The notes below the pieces were generated by a model, which searched no databases, had not been told where the DNA came from, and saw only the letters and a list, made by a program, of their open reading frames with translations. 16,721 nucleotides of DNA from Lachnospiraceae bacterium (lineage in GTDB: Bacteria > Bacillota_A > Clostridia > Lachnospirales > Lachnospiraceae), in NCBI GenBank assembly GCA_024690425.1, contig JAILCT010000251.1, forward strand, positions 1 through 16,721. The letters run 5' to 3'. The number at the start of each line of letters is the position of its first letter. Within the stretch, counting starts at the first letter, position 1. This document shows, piece by piece, positions 7,169-15,674 of the stretch. A program made the position numbers and the translations under genes.

Positions 7169-8326
7169 ATGAAAAAGAAATTACTCAGTGTTATCATGAG
7201 CGCAGCAGTAGTTGCATCTTTACTTGCAGGATGCGGCCAGGCAGCAGCACCCGCAGCTCCCGCAGCAGATGCAGCACCCGCAGCAGACGCAGCAGCACCT
7301 GCAGCAGATGCAGGATCGGATGCAGCAGCACCCGCAGCTACAGGCGGCAAGAAGGTGGCGGTTGCAATGCCTACCCAGTCATCAGAGAGATGGATGCACG
7401 ACGGTGCAAACATGAAGGAACAGCTCGAGAAGCTTGGCTATGAAGTTGACCTTCAGTATGCAGAAGATGATGTACAGGCTCAGGTTTCACAGATTGAGAA
7501 CATGATCGCAGCAGGCGCTAACTGCCTCGTAATCGCAGCTATCGACTCAGACGCTCTTGTAAACGTTGAGGCTCAGGCTAAGGACGCAGGTATCCCGGTT
7601 ATCGCTTATGACCGTCTTCTTATGAATACAGATGCAGTTTCATATTATGCAACATTCGATAACAAGGGTGTTGGTACAAAGATCGGTGAATACATCGTTG
7701 AGCACTGCGGTGCTACGAAGGATGATCCCAAGACTATCGAGCTCTTCATGGGTTCACCTGATGATAACAACGCTCATATGCTTTATGCAGGTCTTATGGA
7801 GCAGATCCAGCCTTTACTTGATGACGGTTCACTCGTATGTAAGTCAGGCCAGATCGCTTTTGATGACAACAACACACTTCGTTGGGATCAGCAGACAGCT
7901 ATGAAGAGATGTGAGGATATCCTTACAAGGTACTATGCAGACGAAGATCTTGACATCTGTGCATGTGCATATGACGGACTTTCATACGGCTGTATGTCAG
8001 CTCTTGAGGGTGCAGGCTACACAGCTGATAACTGGCCGCTCATAACCGGACAGGATGCAGAGCTTATGGCTACCAAGCACATCATCTCAGGTAAGCAGAC
8101 AATGTCAATCTACAAGGATACAAGACTTCTTGCTTCCAAGTGTGTTACAATGGTACAGGCAGTTCTTGAGGGCGCAGAGCCTGAGATTAATGATACCGAG
8201 CAGTACAACAACGGTAAGATCGTAGTTCCTTCATACCTTTGCGAGCCCGTTCCGGTTGACAAGGACAACTACAAAGAGATCATCATCGGTGGTGGATACT
8301 ACACAGAAGAGCAGCTTGCTGAATAA
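7169..8326 (+). CDS. chvE: ChvE-type multiple-monosaccharide-binding lipoprotein of an ABC importer
   Basis: This is the extracellular sugar receptor of the mmsAB transporter. The 385-residue product begins with a lipoprotein signal ending L-A-G-C (Cys22). It is followed by an Ala/Pro/Asp low-complexity linker (about residues 24-59) that tethers the domain to the membrane. From residue about 61 (K-K-V-A-V-A-M-P-T) it is a type I periplasmic binding fold, with A-A-I-D-S-D-A-L, V-I-A-Y-D-R-L and the late I-T-G-Q-D-A-E motif matching the ChvE family, rather than XylF/RbsB, because of its partners. The ribosome site AAGGAGG is ideal. Nearly all alanines in the linker use GCA, and the gene's codon choice looks tuned for high expression. 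Sugar specificity cannot be read from sequence; aldose monosaccharides are usual for the family. Confidence 0.9.
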   Translation: MKKKLLSVIMSAAVVASLLAGCGQAAAPAAPAADAAPAADAAAPAADAGSDAAAPAATGGKKVAVAMPTQSSERWMHDGANMKEQLEKLGYEVDLQYAEDDVQAQVSQIENMIAAGANCLVIAAIDSDALVNVEAQAKDAGIPVIAYDRLLMNTDAVSYYATFDNKGVGTKIGEYIVEHCGATKDDPKTIELFMGSPDDNNAHMLYAGLMEQIQPLLDDGSLVCKSGQIAFDDNNTLRWDQQTAMKRCEDILTRYYADEDLDICACAYDGLSYGCMSALEGAGYTADNWPLITGQDAELMATKHIISGKQTMSIYKDTRLLASKCVTMVQAVLEGAEPEINDTEQYNNGKIVVPSYLCEPVPVDKDNYKEIIIGGGYYTEEQLAE

Positions 8327-8357
8327 TCAGTATCAGTAAGAGTTACATTTAAGAAAC

Positions 8358-8393
8358 AACAGGGCGGCGGCAGAGAGCTGCCGTCCTGTTTTT
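8358..8393 (+). terminator. Intercistronic terminator/attenuator between chvE and mmsA
   Basis: Inner stem CGGCAG/CTGCCG (8368-8373 with 8378-8383, loop AGAG) and outer stem AACAGG/CCTGTT (8358-8363 with 8385-8390), separated by an internal bulge, are followed by a short T run at 8389-8393. It lies 32 bases after the chvE stop. Partial termination or 3'-end protection here would give more binding protein than ATPase and permease. Confidence 0.7.
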
Positions 8394-8414
8394 AAGTTAA
8401 GAAGGAGTAAACAG

Positions 8415-9977
8415 ATGTCAGATTACATCCTGGAAATGGATCATATTACGAAGGAATTCTCCGGAGTAAAGGCTCTTGATGATGTTAATCTTAAGGTTAA
8501 GAAGGGTGAGATCCATGCAATATGCGGCGAAAACGGAGCCGGCAAATCCACTCTGATGAATGTTCTCTCAGGCGTATATCCCTACGGGACATATGAAGGG
8601 GACATCTTATATAAGGGTGAGCATTGCAAATTCCATAACCTAAGGGATTCGGAAGCAAAAGGCATAGTTATAATACATCAGGAGCTGGCTCTTTCTCCGC
8701 TGCTTTCGGTAGCAGAGAATGTTTTTATCGGTAATGAGCAGACAAGCAGAAAAGGGATCATAGACTGGACAAAGACGAGAAAGCATGCCCAGGAAATGCT
8801 TGCGAAGGTAGGACTTGAGCATGAGGATGTCAATGTTCCGATCAATACGCTTGGTGTAGGCAAGCAGCAACTTATAGAAATAGCCAAGGCAATGGCCAAG
8901 AAGGTTGAGCTCCTGATCCTTGATGAGCCTACCGCGGCCCTTAATGATGAAGAGAGTAAGAAGCTTCTTGATATCATGCTTCAGCTGAAGGAGCAGGGTG
9001 TTACCTGCATCATCATCTCCCATAAGCTGAATGAGATAGAATATGTATCTGATGCGGTCACGATCATAAGAGACGGAAAAACAATAGAGACACTTGTAAA
9101 AGGTGTTGATGATTATTCCGAGGACAGGGTCATAAAGGCTATGGTCGGCCGTGAGATGACAAACCGTTATCCCGTCAGGGAAGGTGTCAACATAGGAGAC
9201 GTTATATTTGAAGTAAGGAACTGGAATGTCTTCCATCCGGATGATGAGCACAGACAGGTGCTCAAGGATATCAACATCAAAGTACGAGCCGGCGAGGTTG
9301 TCGGGCTTGCGGGTCTGATGGGTGCAGGCAGGACCGAACTTGCGATGAGTATTTTCGGCAGAAGCTACGGACAGAAGATATCCGGACATATCATGATCAA
9401 CGGCAGGGAAGCACAGATAAAGACTGTTAAGGATGCCGTTAAGAGCAAACTGGCATATATCTCCGAGGACAGAAAGACTTACGGACTTAATCTTATAGGA
9501 GATATAAAAGAAAATATGACGATCGCCGCGAGACCGTTCTTCTTTTCCAAAAACGGCGTGATCAATTCCAATGACGAGATAGTAGCGGCGCAGGAATATA
9601 AGGATAGAATAAACGTTAAAGCCAATTCCATCAATCAGGTTGTCGGATCGCTTTCCGGTGGTAACCAGCAGAAGGTTGTAGTTGCGAAATGGATGCTGAC
9701 GCAGCCGGATGTCCTGATCATGGATGAACCTACAAGAGGTATCGACGTAGGCGCAAAATACGAGATCTACTGTGTAATAAACGAACTTGCCAAAGCAGGA
9801 AAAGCGATCATCGTTATCTCATCCGAAATGCCCGAGATAATCGGTACCTGTGACAGATGCTACGTCATTAACGAAGGAGAGATCGCAGGAGAACTGAACA
9901 AAGAAGAGTTTTCACAGGAGCGTATCATGCAGCTTATCATGGCTCATATGAGAAAGGGAGATGGAAATGGAAACTAA
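8415..9977 (+). CDS. mmsA: Multiple-monosaccharide ABC transporter ATP-binding protein (GguA/MmsA type)
   Basis: A 520-residue fused ABC ATPase with two nucleotide-binding domains, as in RbsA/MglA/XylG. Domain 1 has Walker A G-E-N-G-A-G-K-S-T (38-46), signature L-G-V-G-K-Q-Q (146-152) and Walker B L-L-I-L-D-E-P (166-172). Domain 2 has the family's usual degenerate Walker A G-L-M-G-A-G-R-T (300-307, Arg for Lys), a full signature L-S-G-G-N-Q-Q (413-419) and M-D-E-P-T-R-G (436-442). Only the first site is thus expected to have full Walker chemistry. AAGGAG precedes ATG 8415, and the 3' end overlaps the permease start by 17 bp. Confidence 0.95.
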   Translation: MSDYILEMDHITKEFSGVKALDDVNLKVKKGEIHAICGENGAGKSTLMNVLSGVYPYGTYEGDILYKGEHCKFHNLRDSEAKGIVIIHQELALSPLLSVAENVFIGNEQTSRKGIIDWTKTRKHAQEMLAKVGLEHEDVNVPINTLGVGKQQLIEIAKAMAKKVELLILDEPTAALNDEESKKLLDIMLQLKEQGVTCIIISHKLNEIEYVSDAVTIIRDGKTIETLVKGVDDYSEDRVIKAMVGREMTNRYPVREGVNIGDVIFEVRNWNVFHPDDEHRQVLKDINIKVRAGEVVGLAGLMGAGRTELAMSIFGRSYGQKISGHIMINGREAQIKTVKDAVKSKLAYISEDRKTYGLNLIGDIKENMTIAARPFFFSKNGVINSNDEIVAAQEYKDRINVKANSINQVVGSLSGGNQQKVVVAKWMLTQPDVLIMDEPTRGIDVGAKYEIYCVINELAKAGKAIIVISSEMPEIIGTCDRCYVINEGEIAGELNKEEFSQERIMQLIMAHMRKGDGNGN

Positions 9978-11142
9978 AAGCAAAAAGATAGTAAATATGG
10001 ATTTAAAACAGTACGGAATGTTTTTGATCCTGATCGGAATTTTTATCCTGTTCTCGATCACGACAGAGGGTGCAAATGCTACTCCCGTTAATATCAATAA
10101 CCTTATAATGCAGAACGGATACGTCGTCATTCTTGCGATCGGTATGCTGCTCTGCGTTCTGACGGGTAACATTGACCTTGGTGTCGGATCGGTAGTTGCG
10201 GTCACAGGATCCGTTGCCGGTATCATCATGATCGATTATCACAAGAATATGTGGCTGGCAATATTTGCTGCTCTTGCGGTAGGTATCCTGACAGGCCTGT
10301 TTGCAGGGTTCTTCATAGCATATTTAAGTATCCCGCCTTTCGTTGTTACACTGGCTACGATGCTTATGGGAAGAGGTCTTACATATACTCTGCTTCAGGC
10401 GCAGACAAAGGGCCCCTTCGACGAGTCCTATAACTTTATCGGGGCAGGATTCCTTCCGACAAAACTGATCGAGAACGGGGACGGGACGATCGATATTGTC
10501 AGTATCCTGGTAGCGATAATTGCTTCGGTCGTACTGATCTATTCGGAATTCAAGAGTTATTCCACCAAGAAGAAATACAACTTTGCGGTTTATCCGGTAT
10601 GGCAGATAGCACTTAAGCTCGTGATCATGCTGGGTATCATATGGTTCTTCTTCTACAAGCTTGCAGCATATAAAGGACTTCCTTTCGTTCTGTTCATCAT
10701 GGTCATCCTGATAGCAGTATACGGATTTATCACGAGCAAGACAGTTGCCGGACGTCAGATATATGCGCTGGGCGGTAACAGAAAAGCAGCCAACCTTTCC
10801 GGTATCGATACCAATAAGGTTTTCTTCTGGGTATATGTAAACATGGGATTTCTCTCATCAATAGCAGGTATCGTTCTTGCCGCCAGAAACGGATCGGCAA
10901 CACCCAAGGCAGGTGACGGTTTTGAAATGGATGCCATTGCATCATGTTACATCGGTGGTGCCGCTGTTGCGGGCGGAGCCGGATCCATAGTCGGAGCCGT
11001 TGTCGGTGCTTTCATAATGGGTATCCTCAATAACGGTATGTCACTTATGGGATGGTCAACCGATATCCAGAAGATCGTTAAAGGTGCAGTTCTTCTTGCA
11101 GCCGTAACACTCGACGTACTCTCAAAGAGAAAGAAAAACTGA
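9961..11142 (+). CDS. mmsB: Multiple-monosaccharide ABC transporter permease (GguB/MmsB type)
   Basis: This membrane subunit of 393 residues is longer than RbsC-type permeases (about 320) because of an extra loop and helix block near residues 150-245, as in GguB. The family motif G-N-I-D-L-G-V-G-S falls at 69-77, and roughly nine or ten hydrophobic segments can be counted. The C-terminal part has G-G-A-A-V-A-G-G-A-G-S and ends K-R-K-K-N in the cytoplasm. Two in-frame ATGs, at 9961 and 9967, both fall inside the end of mmsA with GGGAG just upstream, so translation is coupled and the exact start is uncertain by two codons. Confidence 0.94.
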   Translation: MEMETKSKKIVNMDLKQYGMFLILIGIFILFSITTEGANATPVNINNLIMQNGYVVILAIGMLLCVLTGNIDLGVGSVVAVTGSVAGIIMIDYHKNMWLAIFAALAVGILTGLFAGFFIAYLSIPPFVVTLATMLMGRGLTYTLLQAQTKGPFDESYNFIGAGFLPTKLIENGDGTIDIVSILVAIIASVVLIYSEFKSYSTKKKYNFAVYPVWQIALKLVIMLGIIWFFFYKLAAYKGLPFVLFIMVILIAVYGFITSKTVAGRQIYALGGNRKAANLSGIDTNKVFFWVYVNMGFLSSIAGIVLAARNGSATPKAGDGFEMDAIASCYIGGAAVAGGAGSIVGAVVGAFIMGILNNGMSLMGWSTDIQKIVKGAVLLAAVTLDVLSKRKKN

Positions 11143-11160
11143 TAATATTTTTCAGAAGGC

Positions 11161-11200
11161 AGCCTGGCCCGGTTGTACCGCGGCCAGGTTGTTTGTTTTT
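11161..11200 (+). terminator. Strong intrinsic terminator after mmsB
   Basis: CCTGGCC-CGG (11163-11172) pairs with CCG-(bulged C)-GGCCAGG (11178-11188) around a TTGTA loop, followed by TTGTTTGTTTTT (11189-11200). It ends the transporter operon 20 bases after the mmsB stop. Confidence 0.9.
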
Positions 11201-11217
11201 GCAGGTAATGATAAAAT
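11189..11217 (+). promoter_or_regulatory. Weak candidate promoter for the regulator operon
   Basis: TTGTTT (11189-11194) and TAAAAT (11212-11217) are 17 bp apart and lie 43 bp before ATG 11260. The -35 coincides with the T tract of the preceding terminator. Match quality is modest. It is offered because the regulator genes need a promoter after so strong a terminator. Confidence 0.35.
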
Positions 11218-11259
11218 CATAAAACAGGGTTTTTGATCAATACACTGCAGGGAGGATCT

Positions 11260-12852
11260 ATGGATCTGTATAAAGTGATACTCGTTGATGACGAGGAGGA
11301 AGTCAGGGAAGCGATAAGAAAGAGGATCGACTGGGAAGAGATCGGTTTTACCGTGGCAGGTACCGCTGAAAACGGAGAGGAAGCTCTGGAACTTGCGGAA
11401 AGCTGTGAACCGGATGTCATAATGACCGACATACAGATGCCCTTTATGGACGGCCTTACCCTGATCAGGAAGATCAAGGAAAAGATACCTGATCTTCGCA
11501 GCGTCATCTTTTCGGGATATGATGATTTCGAATATGCCAAAGAGGCCATAAGGCTTGAGGCCGAGGAGTACATATTAAAGCCGGTTGATGCTGAGGAGCT
11601 GCGGAATATCTTTATAAGGATAAAAGGCAGACTGGATGAACAGATAAAACAGAGACGAAATGTGGAACTGCTCAGCAAATACTATGAAGACAGCAGGCCC
11701 ATGATGAAGGAACAGCTCATAATCGGTCTGCTCGAAGGAAGAGAGCTTCAGTTCGACCTTGAGAGATACCAGAGGGATTTTGATCTTAAGATAGAAGCCT
11801 CATTTTACTGTGCGGGCGCATTCCGGATAACTCCGACATCGGAGGGAGGGGAGAAGCTGGACAAAAACCTCATGGCTGTATCCCTTAAACAGATCGTGGT
11901 CGAAAGAATGAAGGATGTGCTGCCCGTTGAGGCGCTTGTCTATCTTGATACCGTCTGTGTGCTGGCCAGACTGTCGGGTACGGACCAGTACCATGTGTTC
12001 GTGGAGGAGATGGACAGGATATGTAAAGTGGCCCACAAGGCTTTAAATGCCAATGTTTCTGCCGGGATAGGCAGGACCTACGGGAACGCGGAGAGCATCC
12101 ACACATCATTCCTTGAAGCCAAGGACGCTTTTCACTACAGGATATTTGTCGGCGAGAACCAGGCCCTGTGCATCAATGACGTGGATCCCTCGAATACTAT
12201 AGAGGACTATGTCAGTGAAAAACAGATCCGGCATATAATGAGGCAGGTCAAGGTCGGCACCAAAGAGAGTATAGAAAAGGAAATACGTGATTTCATACAA
12301 AAGCTCAAGAAATCCGAGATAAGCTTAAGCCAGCTTCAGGTCTTCTATGCGGAGTTCATGGTGGAACTCATGCGCCTGTCGAGAGGCCATGCCATCAACC
12401 TTTCCCAGACCGGATTTGGAAATGTCAATACAAATGAGGAACTGGCGGGATTCTCATCCATGGATGAATTTGCGGACCGTCTCATAGAGCTGTCAGCCAT
12501 GTTGTGGGAAAAGATCAGCGCCGGAAGGGTCGATACGACAAAGAAGCTGGGAGAAGATGCAAGACAGTATATTGCAGATCATTATTCGGAGAGTACGCTG
12601 TCAGTTGATGAGATATGTTCACATCTGGGTGTCGGGACCTCTTATTTTTCCTCTGTCTTCAAAAAGGAAACAGGGGTGAGCTTTGTCACCTATCTTACGG
12701 AAGTACGTATGAATGAGGCCCAGAGACTTCTTGATACCACTGATGAAAAGAGCTATATCATAGCCGGGATGGTGGGATATGAGGAACCGAATTATTTCAG
12801 CTACGTTTTCAAGAAACATTTTGGGATATCCCCTTCAAAATACAGGCGGTAA
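11260..12852 (+). CDS. YesN-type response regulator (receiver plus AraC-family DNA-binding domain)
   Basis: The 530-residue product has an N-terminal receiver domain (about 3-125) with acidic pair D10-D11, phospho-acceptor D57 in M-T-D-I-Q-M-P, and the lysine of Y-I-L-K-P-V-D. A long middle region (about 135-425) of YesN type follows. The C-terminal AraC helix-turn-helix pair (about 433-530) shows L-S-V-D-E-I-C-S-H-L-G-V and V-G-Y-E-E-P-N-Y-F-S-Y-V-F-K-K. It probably activates sugar uptake genes when phosphorylated by the kinase encoded next. ATG 11260 with GGAGG (11251-11255) is preferred over an in-frame TTG at 11233. The spacing to the kinase gene is 21 bp. Confidence 0.95.
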   Translation: MDLYKVILVDDEEEVREAIRKRIDWEEIGFTVAGTAENGEEALELAESCEPDVIMTDIQMPFMDGLTLIRKIKEKIPDLRSVIFSGYDDFEYAKEAIRLEAEEYILKPVDAEELRNIFIRIKGRLDEQIKQRRNVELLSKYYEDSRPMMKEQLIIGLLEGRELQFDLERYQRDFDLKIEASFYCAGAFRITPTSEGGEKLDKNLMAVSLKQIVVERMKDVLPVEALVYLDTVCVLARLSGTDQYHVFVEEMDRICKVAHKALNANVSAGIGRTYGNAESIHTSFLEAKDAFHYRIFVGENQALCINDVDPSNTIEDYVSEKQIRHIMRQVKVGTKESIEKEIRDFIQKLKKSEISLSQLQVFYAEFMVELMRLSRGHAINLSQTGFGNVNTNEELAGFSSMDEFADRLIELSAMLWEKISAGRVDTTKKLGEDARQYIADHYSESTLSVDEICSHLGVGTSYFSSVFKKETGVSFVTYLTEVRMNEAQRLLDTTDEKSYIIAGMVGYEEPNYFSYVFKKHFGISPSKYRR

Positions 12853-12873
12853 GCATAACAGGATATACAGGCA

Positions 12874-14697
12874 TTGCGAAACTTTTTTCTGCGCCCCATT
12901 AGCTTTATAAAGGAAGAATACAAAAAAAGAAGTCTTCAGTGGACGATCTCACTGTCATTTACGGCCATCTCCGTATTGAGCATTGTCCTGATGGCGACGA
13001 CTTTTTATACCCATTCGATCAATACCATCAGGTCAATTACGATCCAGCAGAACGAACAGATAGTAGATCAGGTCAGTTGGAATCTGAACTCATATATCAG
13101 GAATATGATGAGCATTTCAGATACCATGTGCTACAGCGTCATCAAAAACAGGAATCTGACCGATGAAAGCATAAGTAAGGAGATGAACCTCCTGTATGAA
13201 GCCAACAAGGATAACTTGACAAGCATAGTATGTGCCACAGCGGACGGGGCGATAATCGCCGCTTCTCCGGTATCAGCCAGAAGACCCGGGGTCGATCTTA
13301 AGAAGGAAAAATGGTTCAGGGACGCATTTGATGAGATCGAAAACATACACTTCTCAACTCCTCATGTTCAGAATATCTTTGAAAACAGTAACTACAGATA
13401 CTACTGGGTCGTTTCCCTTTCAAGGATCGTGGAACTGACGAATCTCGGGAATGTCCGTAACGGAGTCCTTCTCGTGGATATGAACTACAGCGGTATCGAG
13501 CAGATGTTTGAAAAGGTCAATGACAAGGGAGTGGGGTTCGTTTATCTGTGTGATTCGGATGGCGAGATAATATATCACCCCATGCAGAAGGCCATATTTG
13601 CCGGTCTTGTCAAGGAGAATAACCGTATCCATGCCGGCTACTCTGACGGATCCTATACGGAGGAGTTTGACGGACAGGAAAGGGATGTCGTGATCAAGAC
13701 CGTGGGATATACAGGCTGGAAGATAATCAGTGTTGCACCTTCAAGTGAGCTTGCACCCGATCTGGGACAGATCCGTAACTACCTGATACTGGTCGCCATA
13801 GCCTTTCTCCTGCTGATCGTATTCGGTAACTATATCATTTCATATGTTGTCACAGACCCCATAAGAAAGCTGGAGGATTCGATCACTTATCTTGAAGAGG
13901 GAGCCATAAATGAAGATGTGATGAATGAGGATGACATATTCATCGGAGGGTCTCACGAGATAAGGCATCTTGGCCGTACGATCAAGTCCATGATACGTCA
14001 GATGAAGAAGCTTACGGATGAAATGGTCAGGGAGCAGAAGGCAAAACGTAAAAGTGAGCTTGACGCCCTCCAGAGTCAGATCAATCCGCATTTTCTGTAT
14101 AATACGCTCGATTCCGTCGTCTGGATGATAGAGGGGGAGAGATATAAGGATGCCATTTCCATGGTCACGGCACTTGCCCAGCTTTTCAGGATATCCTTAA
14201 GTAAAGGCAACAACATAATCCCCATCCGCGATGAGATCGTTCATGCGAGGAATTACCTTAACATACAGAAGGTAAGATATAAGAACAAGTTCAATGCAAC
14301 CATCGATATAGATCCGGCAATAGAGAACTGCGCGACCATCAAACTCATCGTGCAGCCCCTCCTTGAAAATGCGATCTATTATGGTGTCGAGCATATGGAC
14401 GGAGAAGGAGAGATAAGCGTCAGGGGATACGAAAAAGACGGGGATATCTATATCTCCGTTTCGGACAACGGAATGGGGATACCGGAAGAGACTCTTGAAA
14501 CGCTTCTTACCGACAAGGCCAGGAGCCGTGGAAAGGGATCCGGTATCGGACTGTGGAATGTCAATCAGAGGATACAGATCTATTTCAAAGGTGATTACGG
14601 CCTCATGATCGAAAGCGAACTTGATGAAGGGACCACTGTGACCATCCATCTTCCCAAGATCCACATTGATAATTACCGGAAGGAGGATGGCAGATGA
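12874..14697 (+). CDS. YesM-type membrane sensor histidine kinase
   Basis: The 607-residue product has a first membrane helix at about 22-44, an extracellular sensor region at about 45-300 of double-Cache-like character, and a second helix at about 303-326. A HAMP linker follows, then the His_kinase (LytS/YesM) domain with phospho-acceptor H406 in Q-I-N-P-H-F-L-Y-N-T-L. The HATPase carries N499 (L-E-N-A), D531-N-G-M-G and G553-K-G-S-G-I-G. The start is TTG 12874: an in-frame TAA lies at 12856-12858, and the next ATG falls inside the first helix. The ribosome site is weak, so the kinase may be made at low level relative to its regulator. The stop overlaps the next gene by four bases (ATGA). 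Confidence 0.95.
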   Translation: MRNFFLRPISFIKEEYKKRSLQWTISLSFTAISVLSIVLMATTFYTHSINTIRSITIQQNEQIVDQVSWNLNSYIRNMMSISDTMCYSVIKNRNLTDESISKEMNLLYEANKDNLTSIVCATADGAIIAASPVSARRPGVDLKKEKWFRDAFDEIENIHFSTPHVQNIFENSNYRYYWVVSLSRIVELTNLGNVRNGVLLVDMNYSGIEQMFEKVNDKGVGFVYLCDSDGEIIYHPMQKAIFAGLVKENNRIHAGYSDGSYTEEFDGQERDVVIKTVGYTGWKIISVAPSSELAPDLGQIRNYLILVAIAFLLLIVFGNYIISYVVTDPIRKLEDSITYLEEGAINEDVMNEDDIFIGGSHEIRHLGRTIKSMIRQMKKLTDEMVREQKAKRKSELDALQSQINPHFLYNTLDSVVWMIEGERYKDAISMVTALAQLFRISLSKGNNIIPIRDEIVHARNYLNIQKVRYKNKFNATIDIDPAIENCATIKLIVQPLLENAIYYGVEHMDGEGEISVRGYEKDGDIYISVSDNGMGIPEETLETLLTDKARSRGKGSGIGLWNVNQRIQIYFKGDYGLMIESELDEGTTVTIHLPKIHIDNYRKEDGR

Positions 14698-15674
14698 TCA
14701 ACAGGATAAAGCAGCATAAGAGTCTGCTGACCATTGTAATGCTCTTAGTCCTCCTCCTGTGCCTGGTAATGATCGGGACATGGGATTCGGGGAAGTCCGG
14801 CTCAAAAGAAAGGAAGGCAATCTCTCTTGTTGTCTACGGAGATGATACGGATAGATGGGAAAGTCTGAGGCAGGGGGCAGGTCTTGTCTGTAAGCAGAAT
14901 AATGCCGATCTGAGTTTTCTTACCATGCTTTCAGAGGATGATACTTCCGAACAGAATGAGATAATAGACAGGGAGATCGAGGATGGAACGGATGCCCTGA
15001 TCATCGCCGCATGCAACAGCAGTGGGGTAAGAGAGCACATAGCCGACATAGATCCAAAGGTCCCGGTCATTTATGTTGAATCTGTTGCCGCTCCCGGAGA
15101 TGATGAGATCTACATCGCTCCCGATGATTACAATATGGGGCTTGATCTGGGAAGATCCATTGCCGAAAACGAGAGCGACATAGTAACGGTTGCGATAATA
15201 TCGGAAAACACGGACCGGGACAGTGTGGCATTAAGAGAACAGGGCCTGAGGGATGCCATAGACGGTAAGGTCGGGAAGATCCTGGACTGGAAAAGAGACG
15301 AAAATAACAGGAACATCGAAAGCAGGATGTTCATCCAGAAAGCCATTGTTTCCGAAGCAACGGATGTAATAGTAGCCCTTGATAATTCAACGACTGATGC
15401 GCTTCTCGATGCGCTGGCCAACCTTAACAAGAAGAGCAAGGTATACTCCGTCTCTACCTCGAACAAGTCGGTATACAGTCTCTATAAGGGGGAGATAAAG
15501 ACTCTTGAATATTCCAATGAGTTCAGTATGGGATATCTGGCGGCAATGTATGCGATGGATGATTCATACGCAAAGAAAAAATATCCCGACGAGGCGATAG
15601 AATACAGGATCGTAAGGAAGGAGAACATGTATGACAAGGACAATCAGGAATTACTGTTCCCGTTTGTTAACTAG
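14694..15674 (+). CDS. Membrane-anchored periplasmic-binding-protein-like sugar sensor
   Basis: The 326-residue protein has one N-terminal hydrophobic helix (about 10-29) and then a type I periplasmic binding fold (Peripla_BP_4-like): I-S-L-V-V-Y-G-D-D-T-D-R-W at the start, D-A-L-I-I-A-A-C-N-S near 100, and V-I-V-A-L-D-N-S-T-T-D-A-L later. The helix is followed by no acceptable lipobox (the only Cys is preceded by L-L-L), so it is more likely an uncleaved anchor than a lipoprotein. It begins inside the kinase stop (ATGA) with AAGGAGG upstream, so it is translated together with the kinase. By analogy with clostridial XylFII-LytS-YesN it probably presents bound sugar to the kinase's outer domain. 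The ligand is unknown, and no transporter role is evident. Confidence 0.85.
   Translation: MINRIKQHKSLLTIVMLLVLLLCLVMIGTWDSGKSGSKERKAISLVVYGDDTDRWESLRQGAGLVCKQNNADLSFLTMLSEDDTSEQNEIIDREIEDGTDALIIAACNSSGVREHIADIDPKVPVIYVESVAAPGDDEIYIAPDDYNMGLDLGRSIAENESDIVTVAIISENTDRDSVALREQGLRDAIDGKVGKILDWKRDENNRNIESRMFIQKAIVSEATDVIVALDNSTTDALLDALANLNKKSKVYSVSTSNKSVYSLYKGEIKTLEYSNEFSMGYLAAMYAMDDSYAKKKYPDEAIEYRIVRKENMYDKDNQELLFPFVN

Noticed and set aside
7090..7443. Open frames rich in Ala, Gln or Arg on both strands across the chvE linker
   Set aside because: They are shadows of the GCA/TGC triplet repeat; none has a ribosome site and the chvE frame explains the region.
8640..9389. 249-codon minus-strand open frame inside mmsA
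   Set aside because: It is antisense to well-conserved ATPase motifs, has no ribosome site and shows no family pattern.
11233..11259. TTG start for the response regulator nine codons earlier
   Set aside because: ATG 11260 follows a GGAGG and begins the receiver domain at the usual distance.
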